Source of the DNA: JAFAXD01 sp051985675
GTDB lineage: Bacteria > Pseudomonadota > Alphaproteobacteria > Rhizobiales > Xanthobacteraceae
DNA: 64,000 nucleotides
Direction: 5' to 3'
Assembly (NCBI GenBank): GCA_051985675.1
Contig: JBPYFJ010000099.1
Span: forward strand, 62,001-126,000
Shown here: piece by piece, positions 1-9,401 of the stretch
Layout: every line of letters starts with the position of its first letter
How positions within the stretch are numbered: the stretch's first letter is position 1
Translations under genes and position numbers: made by a program
Notes under the pieces: model-generated
What the model was told of the DNA's origin: nothing
Database searches by the model: none
The model's input: only the letters and a program-made list of their open reading frames with translations

Positions 1-503
1 AGGAACGTATCGATGGTGCCGAGGGCGAGCTTACCGGCCTCCGCGCGTGCGCGTGCGCCGTGCACGTGATCGAGCAGCCAAGCCACCTTGGTGGCCGAGA
101 AGTAGGGATCGATCAGGAGTCCGCTGCGCTCGCTGATCAGCGGCTCCACGCCATCGGCCAGCAGCTGGTTGCAAGCGTCTGCGGTGCGCCGGTCCTGCCA
201 CACGATCGCCCGGTGGATCGGCTGCCCGGTCGTGCGGTCCCAGATCGCGACGGTTTCGCGCTGGTTGGTTATTCCGATCGCGGCGACGTCGCCCGCCGAC
301 AACCCGGCGCGCGCGAGCGCGTCCCTTACGACTGCGACGGTAGCGTTCCAGATCTCCTCGAGATCATGCTCGACGAGACCGGGAGCCGGAAAGTGCTGAG
401 CGAGCTCCTGCTGGGCCGATCCGCGCACCTCGAACGCACCGTCGAACACGATCGCACGCGTGGACGTCGTCCCCTGATCGATCGCGAGCACATGTCCGGG
501 CAC
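1..503 (-). CDS. glpK: Glycerol kinase, N-terminal part (cut by window start)
   Basis: Translating the reverse strand from a GTG at 503 gives VPGHVLAIDQGTTSTRAIVF and then about 147 more residues that match FGGY-family glycerol kinase, including GITNQRETVAIWDR and the AIVWQDRRT stretch that binds glycerol. The enzyme phosphorylates glycerol to sn-glycerol 3-phosphate in the cytosol. The GTG start is preceded by an AAGG ribosome-binding sequence. No ATG begins this frame, so the gene is easily missed. Only about one third of a normal 500-residue enzyme lies in the window and the rest continues past position 1. No glycerol uptake or regulatory gene is visible beside it. Confidence 0.9.
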   Translation of the reverse strand, partial: MPGHVLAIDQGTTSTRAIVFDGAFEVRGSAQQELAQHFPAPGLVEHDLEEIWNATVAVVRDALARAGLSAGDVAAIGITNQRETVAIWDRTTGQPIHRAIVWQDRRTADACNQLLADGVEPLISERSGLLIDPYFSATKVAWLLDHVHGARARAEAGKLALGTIDTF

Positions 504-536
504 GGGCCTTCACCTTGACGTCGCCATTCCCCAAAT

Positions 537-1640
537 TCAGTCGGGCATCCGCAAAACAGGTTTGATCGTTGTTCCATTGGACGAATCCTGCGCCGCGCGA
601 TTGATGGCCGCGAGCGGGTAGAACGTAATCATGCGCTCAATCGGCATGCGACCCTGCTGCAGGAAGTCGACGAGCGTCGGAATGAACGTCTGCGGATGGC
701 TCTCGCCCTGGATAACGCCACGCACCACCCGACCGAATTGCAGAAACGGCATGTCGAACGAAGCCTCGGTTCCGGTCGGCGCGCTGCCGAGCAGCACACA
801 GGTGCCCCCGGGCATCAACACGTCGATTGCCTCGCGCAGGACCAAAGACTGAGCCGAGGTTTCGAGCGAGAAGCGCACGCCCTCGCCGGTGATGCGGCGG
901 ATTTCCTGTACAACGTCGGCGCGGGCGGCGCGATCCAGCACGTGGGTTGCACCGAGCTCGCGCGCCAGGGTCAGCCGATGCGCATGTATGTCGATTGCGA
1001 TGATCGGATCGCATCCTGCGATCTTCGCCGCCATCAGCCCCGACAAGCCGACGGCGCCGACGCCGAACACGGCGAACGCATCGCCTTGCCGCGGCTGCAT
1101 GGTGTTGAGCACCGCGCCGGCACCGGTTTGTCCACTGCACGCCAATGGCCCCAGCAGATCGAGCGGCGCATCCTTATCGACCTTCACGGCAAAGCGCTCG
1201 TTGGCGATGGCGTGGGTCGCGAACGACGACTGCTGGAAGAAGGCGCCATACACCGGCTCGCCGTTCTGGCTCATCAGCGTCGACCCGTCCGGACGCGTGC
1301 CGCGCATTTTGAGGTCGAAGTTCTTCTGACAGTGCCATTCCATCGCTCGCCGGCAATTGGGACAGGTACCGCACCAGGGGAATGACATCACGACGTGATC
1401 GCCAGGCGCGAACTTGGTCACGCGGTCGCCGACGGCGAGCACGATGCCGGCGCCTTCGTGGCCGAACACGGCCGGCAACGGAGTATTGTAGTAGCCGTCG
1501 CGCCCGTGCTGGTCCGTCTGGCACATCCCGCTCGCGACCACCTTGACCAACAACTCGTCGGGGCGAGGATCGGCGAGCTCAACGGGCTCGATCGTGAACG
1601 GCCCGAATTTCTCGCGCGCCACCGCAGCGGTGATCCGCAT
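537..1640 (-). CDS. Zinc-dependent alcohol dehydrogenase, aryl-alcohol dehydrogenase type
   Basis: 367 residues of a medium-chain dehydrogenase/reductase. Cys40, His61-Glu62 (FGHEGAG) and Cys168 form the catalytic zinc site; Cys90, Cys93, Cys96 and Cys104 form the structural zinc lobe. The Rossmann motif GVGAVG is at 193-198, followed by Asp217, which favours NAD over NADP. The closest architecture is benzyl- or aryl-alcohol dehydrogenase, oxidising an alcohol to an aldehyde. It lies 40 bp downstream of a branched-chain-type binding protein on the same strand and may be the last gene of the aromatic-acid block upstream. The exact substrate cannot be read from sequence. Confidence 0.85.
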   Translation of the reverse strand: MRITAAVAREKFGPFTIEPVELADPRPDELLVKVVASGMCQTDQHGRDGYYNTPLPAVFGHEGAGIVLAVGDRVTKFAPGDHVVMSFPWCGTCPNCRRAMEWHCQKNFDLKMRGTRPDGSTLMSQNGEPVYGAFFQQSSFATHAIANERFAVKVDKDAPLDLLGPLACSGQTGAGAVLNTMQPRQGDAFAVFGVGAVGLSGLMAAKIAGCDPIIAIDIHAHRLTLARELGATHVLDRAARADVVQEIRRITGEGVRFSLETSAQSLVLREAIDVLMPGGTCVLLGSAPTGTEASFDMPFLQFGRVVRGVIQGESHPQTFIPTLVDFLQQGRMPIERMITFYPLAAINRAAQDSSNGTTIKPVLRMPD

Positions 1641-1680
1641 CAGCTTGGTTCCTCAAACGGAAGCGCTGCGCCGTATCCGC

Positions 1681-2940
1681 TCACTTGGCGAACGGTTGCA
1701 TGAGCTCTCCGTCCCGATATTCGGCGGGGTACACGATCACTTCCTTGTGGCCCGTCATGTATTGCTCGAGTCCGGGCCCTTGGATGCCTTGAAATTGAAT
1801 CATCAGGGTACGCGCGTTCGCCCATTCGCCCAGGCTGTTGAACTTGATCTCGCCCACAATCGTGCTGAATGAATTACCGTGGATAAAGGCCGCCAGCTTA
1901 TCGTCGTCGAGGCTTCCGGTTGCCGTGATGGCTTGTTGCAGCACCTGCATGGCCGCATAGGCGAACGGCGGTTGATAGAATCCGAGTGGATCAACGCCGG
2001 CATCCTTGGCCTGCCCCTGGTATTTCTTCAGAAACTCCTCAATGCCGGGGAAATTCATTTTCGGGCTGGGAACAAAGAAATGATAGTTCACGACCCGATT
2101 GAGCTTCTCCGATAGCTGCGTGATCAGCGACGCGTATTGCATCCCGACCATTGCGCCGCCGAACAGTTGCGCCTTCAGCCCGATCTCACTCGCTGCCCGC
2201 ACCATTCCGACCGAGTCGGGCGGATAGGATGCAAGCAGGACGACGTCCGGGTTAGTCGCCTGGACGGCCCGCACGATCGGCGTGAAATCGACCGTCGAAG
2301 GCGGATAACTCCTGTCGTAGACGACCTGCAGCCCCGATTGCTTGGCATTCTCGCGCGCACCGATCAGCACGTTATTGGCGAACTCGGCGTCGGCGCCGAC
2401 CAGAGCGACGGTCTTCGGCGCCGGATTGAGCGTTTTGGCGACGGCAAAAAATGCGTTTGACAACACGCCCTTGGGATCGGGCCCAAACGGCGCGCTTTGA
2501 AAATATCTCGGGTATTTGAACTCCGCGTTCGAGCCAAGCGCAAGCAGCACCATGACGAGCTTCTTACGCTCCATGATCATGGGCATCGCGGCCACGATGA
2601 GATTGGTTGCCGCCCCCATCAGAACATCGACTTTGTCGACATCCATTAGCTTGGCGTAGATGCCGGGAACCGTGGCGGCGTTGGTCTGATCATCGTAGTA
2701 GACGAGTTTGACCGGACGGCCGAGCAGGCCGCCTTTGGCATTGATCTCCTCGACCCAGATTTGCTTGGACAAAAGGTGAGCCTTGCCGGACGACGCGAGC
2801 CCGCCGGTGAGCGATACGCTGAAACCGATCTTGATCGGCTCCTGTGCGCACGCGCGCGCAACGCCCCATGTAAGCGCCAGCGCCACCAGTAACGACGCCC
2901 GCAGCCATGCGGCCTTTTGGGTGATTGCAAGTGCGCGCAT
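1681..2940 (-). CDS. ABC transporter substrate-binding protein, branched-chain amino acid type (Peripla_BP_6)
   Basis: 419 residues with an N-terminal signal peptide ending near ARACAQ (residues 1-33), then EPIKIGFSVSLTGGLASSGK, the standard opening of LivJ-type periplasmic binding proteins. In Hyphomicrobiales such proteins often bind aromatic acids, amides or organic acids rather than leucine. No LivH, LivM, LivG or LivF component is in the window, so it must use permeases encoded elsewhere or be an orphan. It sits 129 bp downstream of the NitT/TauT ATPase and just before the alcohol dehydrogenase on the same strand. Confidence 0.87.
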   Translation of the reverse strand: MRALAITQKAAWLRASLLVALALTWGVARACAQEPIKIGFSVSLTGGLASSGKAHLLSKQIWVEEINAKGGLLGRPVKLVYYDDQTNAATVPGIYAKLMDVDKVDVLMGAATNLIVAAMPMIMERKKLVMVLLALGSNAEFKYPRYFQSAPFGPDPKGVLSNAFFAVAKTLNPAPKTVALVGADAEFANNVLIGARENAKQSGLQVVYDRSYPPSTVDFTPIVRAVQATNPDVVLLASYPPDSVGMVRAASEIGLKAQLFGGAMVGMQYASLITQLSEKLNRVVNYHFFVPSPKMNFPGIEEFLKKYQGQAKDAGVDPLGFYQPPFAYAAMQVLQQAITATGSLDDDKLAAFIHGNSFSTIVGEIKFNSLGEWANARTLMIQFQGIQGPGLEQYMTGHKEVIVYPAEYRDGELMQPFAK

Positions 2941-3069
2941 CAGGCCCTCCCGTCCGGATATTTTATCGGTCTGTTTTTGCCCGGGTCTCCGCCGTCCCCC
3001 GGAGATCGACAGCTTGCAGGAATCGCCAGCGCCTTACAAGTTGCCAGCCCTGCACGGACCGATGCGAGC

Positions 3070-3834
3070 CTACTCAGCCAGAATGTCTTCGATCCGCTTA
3101 CGGATCGCACTTTGTTGGTCGGCGCCGGCGTCCGGCGCAAGTCGCACGTCGTAGGCGACGCGCGCGGGGCGCCGGAGGACTACGATGCGGTCGCCGACCT
3201 GCAGCGCCTCGTTGATGGAATGCGTGATGAACACGCCGGTCTTGCGGTTCTGGCGCACCAGCGCGACGAACTCCTCGCGAAGGCGTTGTGCTGTGATCTC
3301 GTCGAGCGCCGAGAACGGCTCATCGCACAACAAGATATGCGCGTCGGTCGCGAATGCGCGCGCGATCGACACGCGTTGTCGCATGCCGCCCGAGAGCGCG
3401 TGCGGATAATCACCCTCGTGGCCGGAAAGTCCCAGCCGGCTCAGCCACAGCTGCGCGATCTTGCGGCGTTCCTCGCGCGGCACGTCAAGCATGTCGAGCC
3501 CGAGTTCGACATTCCCGATCGCGGTCCGCCACGGCAGCAGGCGATCGCTTTGGAATACGATCGCGATCTTGCCGCGCAGAGCGTCAAACGAGCGGAATGG
3601 GTCGAAGCCCTGCACCAGCACGCTTCCCTCGGTCGGCGCACCAAGCCCGGCGATCATATTGAAAATGGTGGACTTGCCGCAGCCGGTCTTGCCCAGGATC
3701 GCCACCAGTTCGCCCGGTTCGATCGCGAGGCTGAGGTCGTCGACCGCGCGGAAGGCCTCGGCGCTGTCCGCGCGGCCGAAGGCCTTCGACACACGGTCGA
3801 GCACAATTTCCGGCGCGCCCGTCTGTCCGCTCAC
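3070..3834 (-). CDS. ABC transporter ATP-binding protein, NitT/TauT (SsuB-like) family
   Basis: 254 residues from a GTG at 3834 that overlaps the permease stop codon by 4 bp (ATGTGA). A longer frame is open upstream, but its extra residues are the permease read out of frame, so the GTG is the likely start. Walker A GKTGCGKST is at 48-56, Q-loop Gln95, signature LSGGM at 147-151, Walker B ILLCDE at 167-172 and H-loop His205. This is the cytoplasmic motor of a nitrate/sulfonate/taurine-type importer. Its permease and presumed binding protein are upstream, inside an aromatic-catabolism block, so the substrate is probably an organic acid. Confidence 0.92.
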   Translation of the reverse strand: MSGQTGAPEIVLDRVSKAFGRADSAEAFRAVDDLSLAIEPGELVAILGKTGCGKSTIFNMIAGLGAPTEGSVLVQGFDPFRSFDALRGKIAIVFQSDRLLPWRTAIGNVELGLDMLDVPREERRKIAQLWLSRLGLSGHEGDYPHALSGGMRQRVSIARAFATDAHILLCDEPFSALDEITAQRLREEFVALVRQNRKTGVFITHSINEALQVGDRIVVLRRPARVAYDVRLAPDAGADQQSAIRKRIEDILAE

Positions 3835-4634
3835 ATGGATCGCTCCGAAAAGGCGCGATAGCGAAAAACGCGGCCCTCGATCAGCGCAATTATCTGCTGG
3901 GACACCAGCACGAAGAATACCAGTTGCAGCGTCCAGGCGAGCGCGCCCGCCATGTCGAACTGCTGCTGCTGCATCAACAGCTCGTAGCCGACGCCGCCGG
4001 TGGCGCCCACCAGTTCGGCCACGACGACGACCCGCGACGCGTTGCCGAGATTGACCTTCCAGGCCGTCATGATGTCCGGGAGGATCGCCGGCAGCACCAT
4101 GGCGCGGAACATCTTGGCGCGCGTCGGGCGGAACGAGAGCACCATCTCGAACAAGTCCTTCGACATGCCCCGCAATGCGTCGAGCACCTGGAACGTGAAC
4201 GCGGGCAGCGACGTCACCACCATGATGAAGAAGATGCGGAACTCGATGCCATGGAACCAGATGATCGCGAACACCACCCACGACAGCGCCGGCACGCCTT
4301 GGAAGAACGTGAGGATCGGCGCGAAGAAACGGTCGACCGCGCGCGAGCGCATCATCAGGATCGCAAGCGCGGCGCCGATCAGGAACGCGCCGGCGAGCCC
4401 TGCTAGAATCCGGCCGACGGTCGCCAGCACCTGCGCGAATTGCGGCCAGTCGGTGAAAATCTCGAGCGTGCGCCAGAGTACGTCGAGGAGCGGCGGGAAC
4501 AGATACTTCGGGAAGTAGACGGACGCGATCTGCCACAGCACCGCCAGCGCCACAAAAGGTGCAATGACTTCGGCCAAGTGCCGCAGGCGGGGCGCGATGG
4601 CGAAGGCGGACGGACGGGGACCGACGGTCGTCAT
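3831..4634 (-). CDS. ABC transporter permease, NitT/TauT (SsuC-like) family
   Basis: 267 residues with about six hydrophobic membrane segments, typical of SsuC/TauC inner-membrane permeases. The central cytoplasmic loop, around residues 175-195 (PAILPDIMTAWKVNLGNA), corresponds to the EAA loop that contacts the ATPase. It overlaps the ATPase gene by 4 bp, implying translational coupling. The gentisate-dioxygenase-like gene lies 43 bp upstream. Its partner binding protein is probably the one at 5731-6699, separated from it by the cupin gene. Confidence 0.92.
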   Translation of the reverse strand: MTTVGPRPSAFAIAPRLRHLAEVIAPFVALAVLWQIASVYFPKYLFPPLLDVLWRTLEIFTDWPQFAQVLATVGRILAGLAGAFLIGAALAILMMRSRAVDRFFAPILTFFQGVPALSWVVFAIIWFHGIEFRIFFIMVVTSLPAFTFQVLDALRGMSKDLFEMVLSFRPTRAKMFRAMVLPAILPDIMTAWKVNLGNASRVVVVAELVGATGGVGYELLMQQQQFDMAGALAWTLQLVFFVLVSQQIIALIEGRVFRYRAFSERSM

Positions 4635-4677
4635 GCGCGGTGAGCCGAGACCGCGGCTGGCCGTCGGCGGAACACGC

Positions 4678-5652
4678 TCAATCGAGTTCGACCCGATAGT
4701 ATTTGGCGAACCGCATCAGCGGTTCATCCGACATCGCAAACAGAAGTGCATCGGACGCCGCAACATGCGCGAACCGCGTCCAGGTCGGTATTGCAAGCGT
4801 GTCACCCTTCCGCCAGGCCATCGCCGTGCCGTCGACAACGGTCTCACCGGCCCCTTCGACCACGACAAAGACGTGGTTTGCGGTCGAGCGCCGGCGGCGG
4901 GTCTTCTGCCCGGCGGCGAGCCGCTCCATGGTGAGCATCATGGTCGGCATCTGCGGCGCTTCGAGCGCAATGCGCGGTCCGTGCAGCCCTTCGGCGTCCG
5001 GCACGGCGGCGTCGAGCCGCTTTGCCATGGCGTCGCGGCTGAACCGGTAGGGCGACGCCGCGGCAACGCGGGCGACCTCTTGATATTTGTCCGGATGCTC
5101 CTCGTAAAACATCGGCTCGAGGGCGTGCACAGCTGGAACGTCGAGACCGTCGAACCAATAAGCCGCGCGGCCGCCGTCGTGACCGTGGCCGTGCCAGCTC
5201 CAGCCGGGCGTGAGCACCACGTCGCCGGTTTCCATTGGCGTCTTCTCGCCATCGACCACCGAGTAGGCGCCCTTGGCATCGATGATGACGCGCAACGCAT
5301 GCGGGGAATGACGGTGCGTGGGCGCCTTCTCCCCCGGCAGGATCATCTGATAGGCACACGCAAACGTCGCCGTGGTCGCGAAGTTGTTGCCCGGGAACGG
5401 ATTGCGCAGCACCAGGTTGCGGCGTTCGGCGAGTGTGACGTCGATAAGCCCGCCCGCGGCCTCAAGCGCATCATGAATGGCCTGATAGGACCAGTGCGCC
5501 GGGACGAACTGCGAATGCGGCTCCGGCCAGAGGATCGGTCGCTCCCGCCGCAACCAACCCGGGGTGACATCGAGACGATCTGCTTCCGCGTAGAGCGCAT
5601 CGAGGCTCGCGATCGCAGTGCCGGGTCGTGTCAGGATCGCAGCGTCTGCCAT
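4678..5652 (-). CDS. Gentisate 1,2-dioxygenase-like bicupin
   Basis: 324 residues from the ATG at 5652, preceded by GGGAGGA; an upstream in-frame ATG at 5709 lacks such a site and would add 19 residues. The first cupin carries the iron-binding cluster THRHSPHALR (His113, His115, His118), followed by ETGDVVLTPGWSWHGHG (His154, 156, 158), as in gentisate and salicylate 1,2-dioxygenases. The second cupin (about 230-324) is degenerate, as is usual. The family cleaves a dihydroxylated ring beside the carboxylate using Fe(II) and O2. It is embedded between transporter genes and a UbiD decarboxylase, which points to ring cleavage as the final step of this block. The true substrate could be a hydroxypyridine carboxylate rather than gentisate. 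Confidence 0.85.
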   Translation of the reverse strand: MADAAILTRPGTAIASLDALYAEADRLDVTPGWLRRERPILWPEPHSQFVPAHWSYQAIHDALEAAGGLIDVTLAERRNLVLRNPFPGNNFATTATFACAYQMILPGEKAPTHRHSPHALRVIIDAKGAYSVVDGEKTPMETGDVVLTPGWSWHGHGHDGGRAAYWFDGLDVPAVHALEPMFYEEHPDKYQEVARVAAASPYRFSRDAMAKRLDAAVPDAEGLHGPRIALEAPQMPTMMLTMERLAAGQKTRRRRSTANHVFVVVEGAGETVVDGTAMAWRKGDTLAIPTWTRFAHVAASDALLFAMSDEPLMRFAKYYRVELD

Positions 5653-5730
5653 GGCTTCCTCCCGATGTGTCGCTTTTGGGTGCCGCATCATACGGCATGT
5701 CGGGCGCAAGGTAACGTCCGCGTCCGCCCG

Positions 5731-6699
5731 CTAATTCCCCTGATACACGCTGCTCGCCGCGGGATCGGCTGGCAAGAAGCCGGTCGAGCGGCCGGCCGCA
5801 TAGACGCGCTCGATGTCCGAGCGCACGTCGGCGGCCCAGCGGATGTTGAGACCAAGGCGATCGTTGGCCTTGATGAGACCGGCAATGGCCTGCTGGTCAT
5901 CCGCCGATCCCTTGGGCGCAATCAGTTTCGCAGCCTCGTCGGGATGAGCGATGAGCCACGCGGCAGCCGCCTTGTAGGTCTCGAACAGTTTCGGCACCAG
6001 ATCGCGATGCTGCTCGATCCAGGGCAGATGCGCCGCCACCCCGAGGTAGGGGATGGTGCGGCTGCCGGCAAATGCCTGCCAGTATTTGCCGATCTCGAGA
6101 TCGAGCGTGCGCAGGCTCGGCTTCTTGGACATCAGCGTTGTGTAGGCGGGCTCCCACAGTTGAACTGCGGCCGCGCGGTCGGCGAGCGCATAGCCGACGA
6201 GGCCGGGAGTCGCCGTATTGACGACCGATACTTTCGCGAGATCGACGTCTTGCTGGCGCGCAAACCAGTCGAACATGATGTAGTTGGTGGTGCCGCGCGC
6301 GGCCGCCAAATCCTTGCCTTCGAGATCCTTCAGGCTTTTGACGTCCGGCCGCGCGGTCACGACCGCACCCCAGTAGTCGAACAGATTAAAAAGGTAGGCG
6401 ACCTTGACGCCGCGCGCGTCGGCGAGCCCGACGGTCAGCACCGCCGCGCTGCCGCCGACCTGAAACTCGCCGGAATTGAACTGTGCCGCGTAAGCATCCG
6501 GCGTGCGCTCGGCGAAATCGATCGCAAGCCCGTAGGCCTCATCCAGCTTGAGTTGCTTGATCACCGGCTGCAGGAAGGCGCCAAGCGAGGGCGGACCAAA
6601 CACAACGATGGAGATTTTCTCGAGCGCCTGAGCAGACGACCCCGCGCTCAGGCACGCGGCCACTGCAATTGCGCACCCTGCTACACGTACCCGATTCAT
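5731..6699 (-). CDS. ABC transporter substrate-binding protein, NitT/TauT type
   Basis: 322 residues with a signal peptide of about 25 residues (hydrophobic stretch ending at SSAQA), then a periplasmic binding fold of the SsuA/TauA/NMT1 class. Recognisable parts are SLKDLEGKDLAAARGTTNYI near the middle, where the ligand-binding loop lies, and a helical C-terminus. It is the likely ligand receptor of the permease and ATPase at 3070-4634. It lies 33 bp downstream of the UbiD gene, on the same strand and probably on the same transcript. Confidence 0.88.
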   Translation of the reverse strand: MNRVRVAGCAIAVAACLSAGSSAQALEKISIVVFGPPSLGAFLQPVIKQLKLDEAYGLAIDFAERTPDAYAAQFNSGEFQVGGSAAVLTVGLADARGVKVAYLFNLFDYWGAVVTARPDVKSLKDLEGKDLAAARGTTNYIMFDWFARQQDVDLAKVSVVNTATPGLVGYALADRAAAVQLWEPAYTTLMSKKPSLRTLDLEIGKYWQAFAGSRTIPYLGVAAHLPWIEQHRDLVPKLFETYKAAAAWLIAHPDEAAKLIAPKGSADDQQAIAGLIKANDRLGLNIRWAADVRSDIERVYAAGRSTGFLPADPAASSVYQGN

Positions 6700-6732
6700 A
6701 GGCCTTCCCCGCCCGCGCTGCGCGTTGCTTTG

Positions 6733-8400
6733 CTACTCCGGCCGGAACTTCGTCTCCGGCTTAAGCCCCTTGCGTTTTTGTCGCTCGCTGATGCGCCCGT
6801 TCTCGAGATACCGGCCTTTGACCGCGCGCTCGGCGGCCATATCCCAGGCCGGCAACCAGTCGCCGAGCGAATAGCCGAACCATGGCGACTGCGGCCGCAG
6901 CGCCGGAAGGCCAAGCTCTTCCCAGATCTTGCGGGCTCGCTCCATGTAGGCTTGCTTGGGCAACGCGAGCGGCGGCATGTCGCCCTTCATGGTGGCGTCG
7001 ATCAGCATCGTGGAATCTTCATCGCCGCCGTGTTCGCGCTTGGGCCCGTGACCCTGCCCGCGATGCGGCACCAGTTGGACGTCCTCAACCGGATTGCTGC
7101 GGTACGCGATCGCCCAGAACAATGCGTCGCTGTTGTCCGGATGGATATCGTCATTGACGGCGACGCAGATCTTGCCGCAGTCGCCCTTGAAGAACGCCGC
7201 ACCGTTGAGCGCGCGCCAGACCTCGGTACGGGGCATCCCTTTCTCCACCACGACCACGGTGAGCCGAAGCAGCCCGGTGAGCGGCTCGTGCAGCGATACC
7301 CGTTTGACGCCGCGAATGCCCAGCGTATCGCGCAGGTGCGCAAGAAACAGCGGCTCGTAGGCGACCCGCTTGATCACGCTCGATTCGCTTGGCGCAACTT
7401 GGCTGATGTAGGACGGGACGATCGGCTGCTCGCGGTGGGTGATCGCCGTCACCCGCATCGGCATGTTGTACTCTTCGAGCGCGACGTGGCCGTGCGACTC
7501 GCCGAACGGCGCTTCTGGCTCGACATATTCGGTGTCGATCAAGCCCTCGATCACGATCTCGGCTTCCGCGGGCACCAGCAAATCGATGGTACGCGCGCGC
7601 ACCACATTGATCGGCGCTCCCGCCAACCCGCCCGCGACCGTCAGTTCATCGACGCCGATCGGCAGCTTCTGCGGCCCCATGAACGCCACGTATGGCGGAC
7701 AGCCGAGCACGATCGCGCACGGCATCGTCTTGTCGCCGCGCCGCTGGTGGGCAAGGTAGTGCTGATAGCCGCCGGCGCCGCCGACCCGCGTTGCCATGCG
7801 CACCACCAGCCGGTCGGGTGATTTCAGCGCAGCCCGATAGGTGCCCATGTTCTGGGTACCGGTTGCGGGATCGCGGGTGATCACATTAGTCGCGGTCAGC
7901 GTCGGCGCGCTATCGAAGCCCGGTGTCGAGATCGGGATTGGCAACCGATCAAGGCCGTTGCCTTCGCCCTTAAGCGCGTCGCCTTCGAGCACGACGTCGT
8001 GACAGGGCGCGTCGGACACGAGCCGCGGCGCGACAGGGTTCGCGATCGCGTGGTCCCATTTTGCAGCGATATTCTCGATCGAAGCGTCCATGCCGATCGA
8101 GTAGATCGCGCGGTTGGCGGCGATCGCGCCGACCACGACCGGCATGTCGTAGGCGCGACCGCGGCCGTCACTCACTTTCGTGAACAGAAACGCCCTGCGG
8201 TCGGCCTCATCGAGACCTCCGACGAACTGCCAGCGCACCAGCGGATGCAATTCGGCGTCTTTGTCGATCGTGCGATCGATGGTGAGCAACAGGCCTTGCT
8301 CGCGCAGCACATCGAGGTGCTCGTGCAGATCGCGATAGCCGCGCGGCGGCCGCGCAACCGGGCGCGCGCGCTTGACGTTTCTGGCTTCGCTTCTAGTCAC
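6733..8400 (-). CDS. UbiD-family prenyl-FMN-dependent decarboxylase
   Basis: 555 residues, slightly longer than typical UbiD or Fdc enzymes (about 490-510). NMGTYRAAL supplies the conserved Asn184 and Arg189 that bind metal and prenyl-FMN phosphate. EPEAPFGE (Glu296 and Glu301) matches the ExxxxE catalytic pair, Glu277 and Glu282 of Aspergillus Fdc1. The family reversibly decarboxylates aromatic or alpha,beta-unsaturated acids. No UbiX-type flavin prenyltransferase lies in the window, so the cofactor must come from a gene elsewhere. It is 24 bp from the upstream amidohydrolase gene, so the two are co-transcribed. Confidence 0.92.
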   Translation of the reverse strand: MTRSEARNVKRARPVARPPRGYRDLHEHLDVLREQGLLLTIDRTIDKDAELHPLVRWQFVGGLDEADRRAFLFTKVSDGRGRAYDMPVVVGAIAANRAIYSIGMDASIENIAAKWDHAIANPVAPRLVSDAPCHDVVLEGDALKGEGNGLDRLPIPISTPGFDSAPTLTATNVITRDPATGTQNMGTYRAALKSPDRLVVRMATRVGGAGGYQHYLAHQRRGDKTMPCAIVLGCPPYVAFMGPQKLPIGVDELTVAGGLAGAPINVVRARTIDLLVPAEAEIVIEGLIDTEYVEPEAPFGESHGHVALEEYNMPMRVTAITHREQPIVPSYISQVAPSESSVIKRVAYEPLFLAHLRDTLGIRGVKRVSLHEPLTGLLRLTVVVVEKGMPRTEVWRALNGAAFFKGDCGKICVAVNDDIHPDNSDALFWAIAYRSNPVEDVQLVPHRGQGHGPKREHGGDEDSTMLIDATMKGDMPPLALPKQAYMERARKIWEELGLPALRPQSPWFGYSLGDWLPAWDMAAERAVKGRYLENGRISERQKRKGLKPETKFRPE

Positions 8401-8423
8401 TCGCCTCGCCTCCGTGCCTCGTC

Positions 8424-9401
8424 CTATGTGATGAACAGCTGCTCGGCCAGCCCGCCGTTGATGGCAGCTACTTGTTCGGCCGGAAATCCCGCCGCGGCGA
8501 CGACCTTCATGGGAGAGAGGTCTCCGATTGGAAACGGCGCATCGGAACCGAGCATGATCCGATCGGTACCCACGACCTCGGCCAGCAGGCGCAGCGCACG
8601 CACGTCGTGCACCAGCGTGTCGTAATAGAGCGCCGCAAGGCTCGCATCGGGATCCTTGAGCTTGTCGCGATCAACCTCGTAGTTGCGCCGCAGCCGACCC
8701 ATCACATAGGGCAGTGCAGCGCCGCCGATGCCGACGATGATCTTGGCGTTGCGATAGCGCAAAATGTGCCCCGAATAGATGATGCGGCTCACTGCAATCA
8801 GCGTGTCGGTGATGCGCCCGACCGCATTGGCCATGCCGTAATCGTGCACGCGGGCGTCCCCGCTTTCGAACACCGGATGGATGAACAGTGCCGCACCGAG
8901 GTCGTCGGCGGCGCGCCAGAACGGATCGAGTGATGGATCATCGAGCACACCCCCGACACCTTTCGGCTGCGTTCCAATCATGGCGCCGCGAAAACCTGTG
9001 TCGTGCGCCGCGCGCAAAACCTGTGCCGCACGCGCGCCGTCCTGCAGCGGCACGGTCGCCAGCGGGATCAGACGATGTTCGCTGACAGCCTGCGCCTTGA
9101 GATGTTCGTTCGCCAGCCGCGACCAGCGCTCGCCTTCCGCTGCTGGAAGCTCGTAGCCGAACATGTCGAGCCAGCCCCCGACCACCTGGCGATCGATGCC
9201 CTGCGCGTCCATCCAGGCAAGCCGGCCAGCAACATCGATCAGCGGTTTTGCAACCGAACGCGTCGGCTTGCCGCCGGCGAACGAGAACCCGACGCCGGCG
9301 GCGTCCTCAACAAGCCGCAGCGACGGAAACGAGGCGGCCTCCTTGCGCACCGCCTCGATGAGGCTCGCCGGCACCAGATGCGAATGGCAATCGATGATCA
9401 T
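8424..9401 (-). CDS. Amidohydrolase-2 family enzyme, ACMSD-like decarboxylase or hydrolase
   Basis: 325 residues of a metal-dependent TIM barrel. His6 and His8 (DCHSH) start the metal site, HPVFE near residue 175 supplies another His, and MLGSDAPFP near the C-terminus supplies the catalytic Asp. Relatives include aminocarboxymuconate-semialdehyde decarboxylase, gamma-resorcylate decarboxylase and dihydroxypicolinate decarboxylase. The gene overlaps the molybdenum-subunit gene by 4 bp. A non-oxidative decarboxylase beside a UbiD enzyme in one operon is unusual; one of them may instead act as a hydrolase. Confidence 0.85.
   Translation of the reverse strand: MIIDCHSHLVPASLIEAVRKEAASFPSLRLVEDAAGVGFSFAGGKPTRSVAKPLIDVAGRLAWMDAQGIDRQVVGGWLDMFGYELPAAEGERWSRLANEHLKAQAVSEHRLIPLATVPLQDGARAAQVLRAAHDTGFRGAMIGTQPKGVGGVLDDPSLDPFWRAADDLGAALFIHPVFESGDARVHDYGMANAVGRITDTLIAVSRIIYSGHILRYRNAKIIVGIGGAALPYVMGRLRRNYEVDRDKLKDPDASLAALYYDTLVHDVRALRLLAEVVGTDRIMLGSDAPFPIGDLSPMKVVAAAGFPAEQVAAINGGLAEQLFIT

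Noticed and set aside
4564..7821. An open frame of 1085 codons on the plus strand
   Set aside because: It runs antisense through the permease, cupin, binding-protein and UbiD genes, which have clear family motifs. Its product is rich in Arg, His and Gly with no domain and is a product of high GC.
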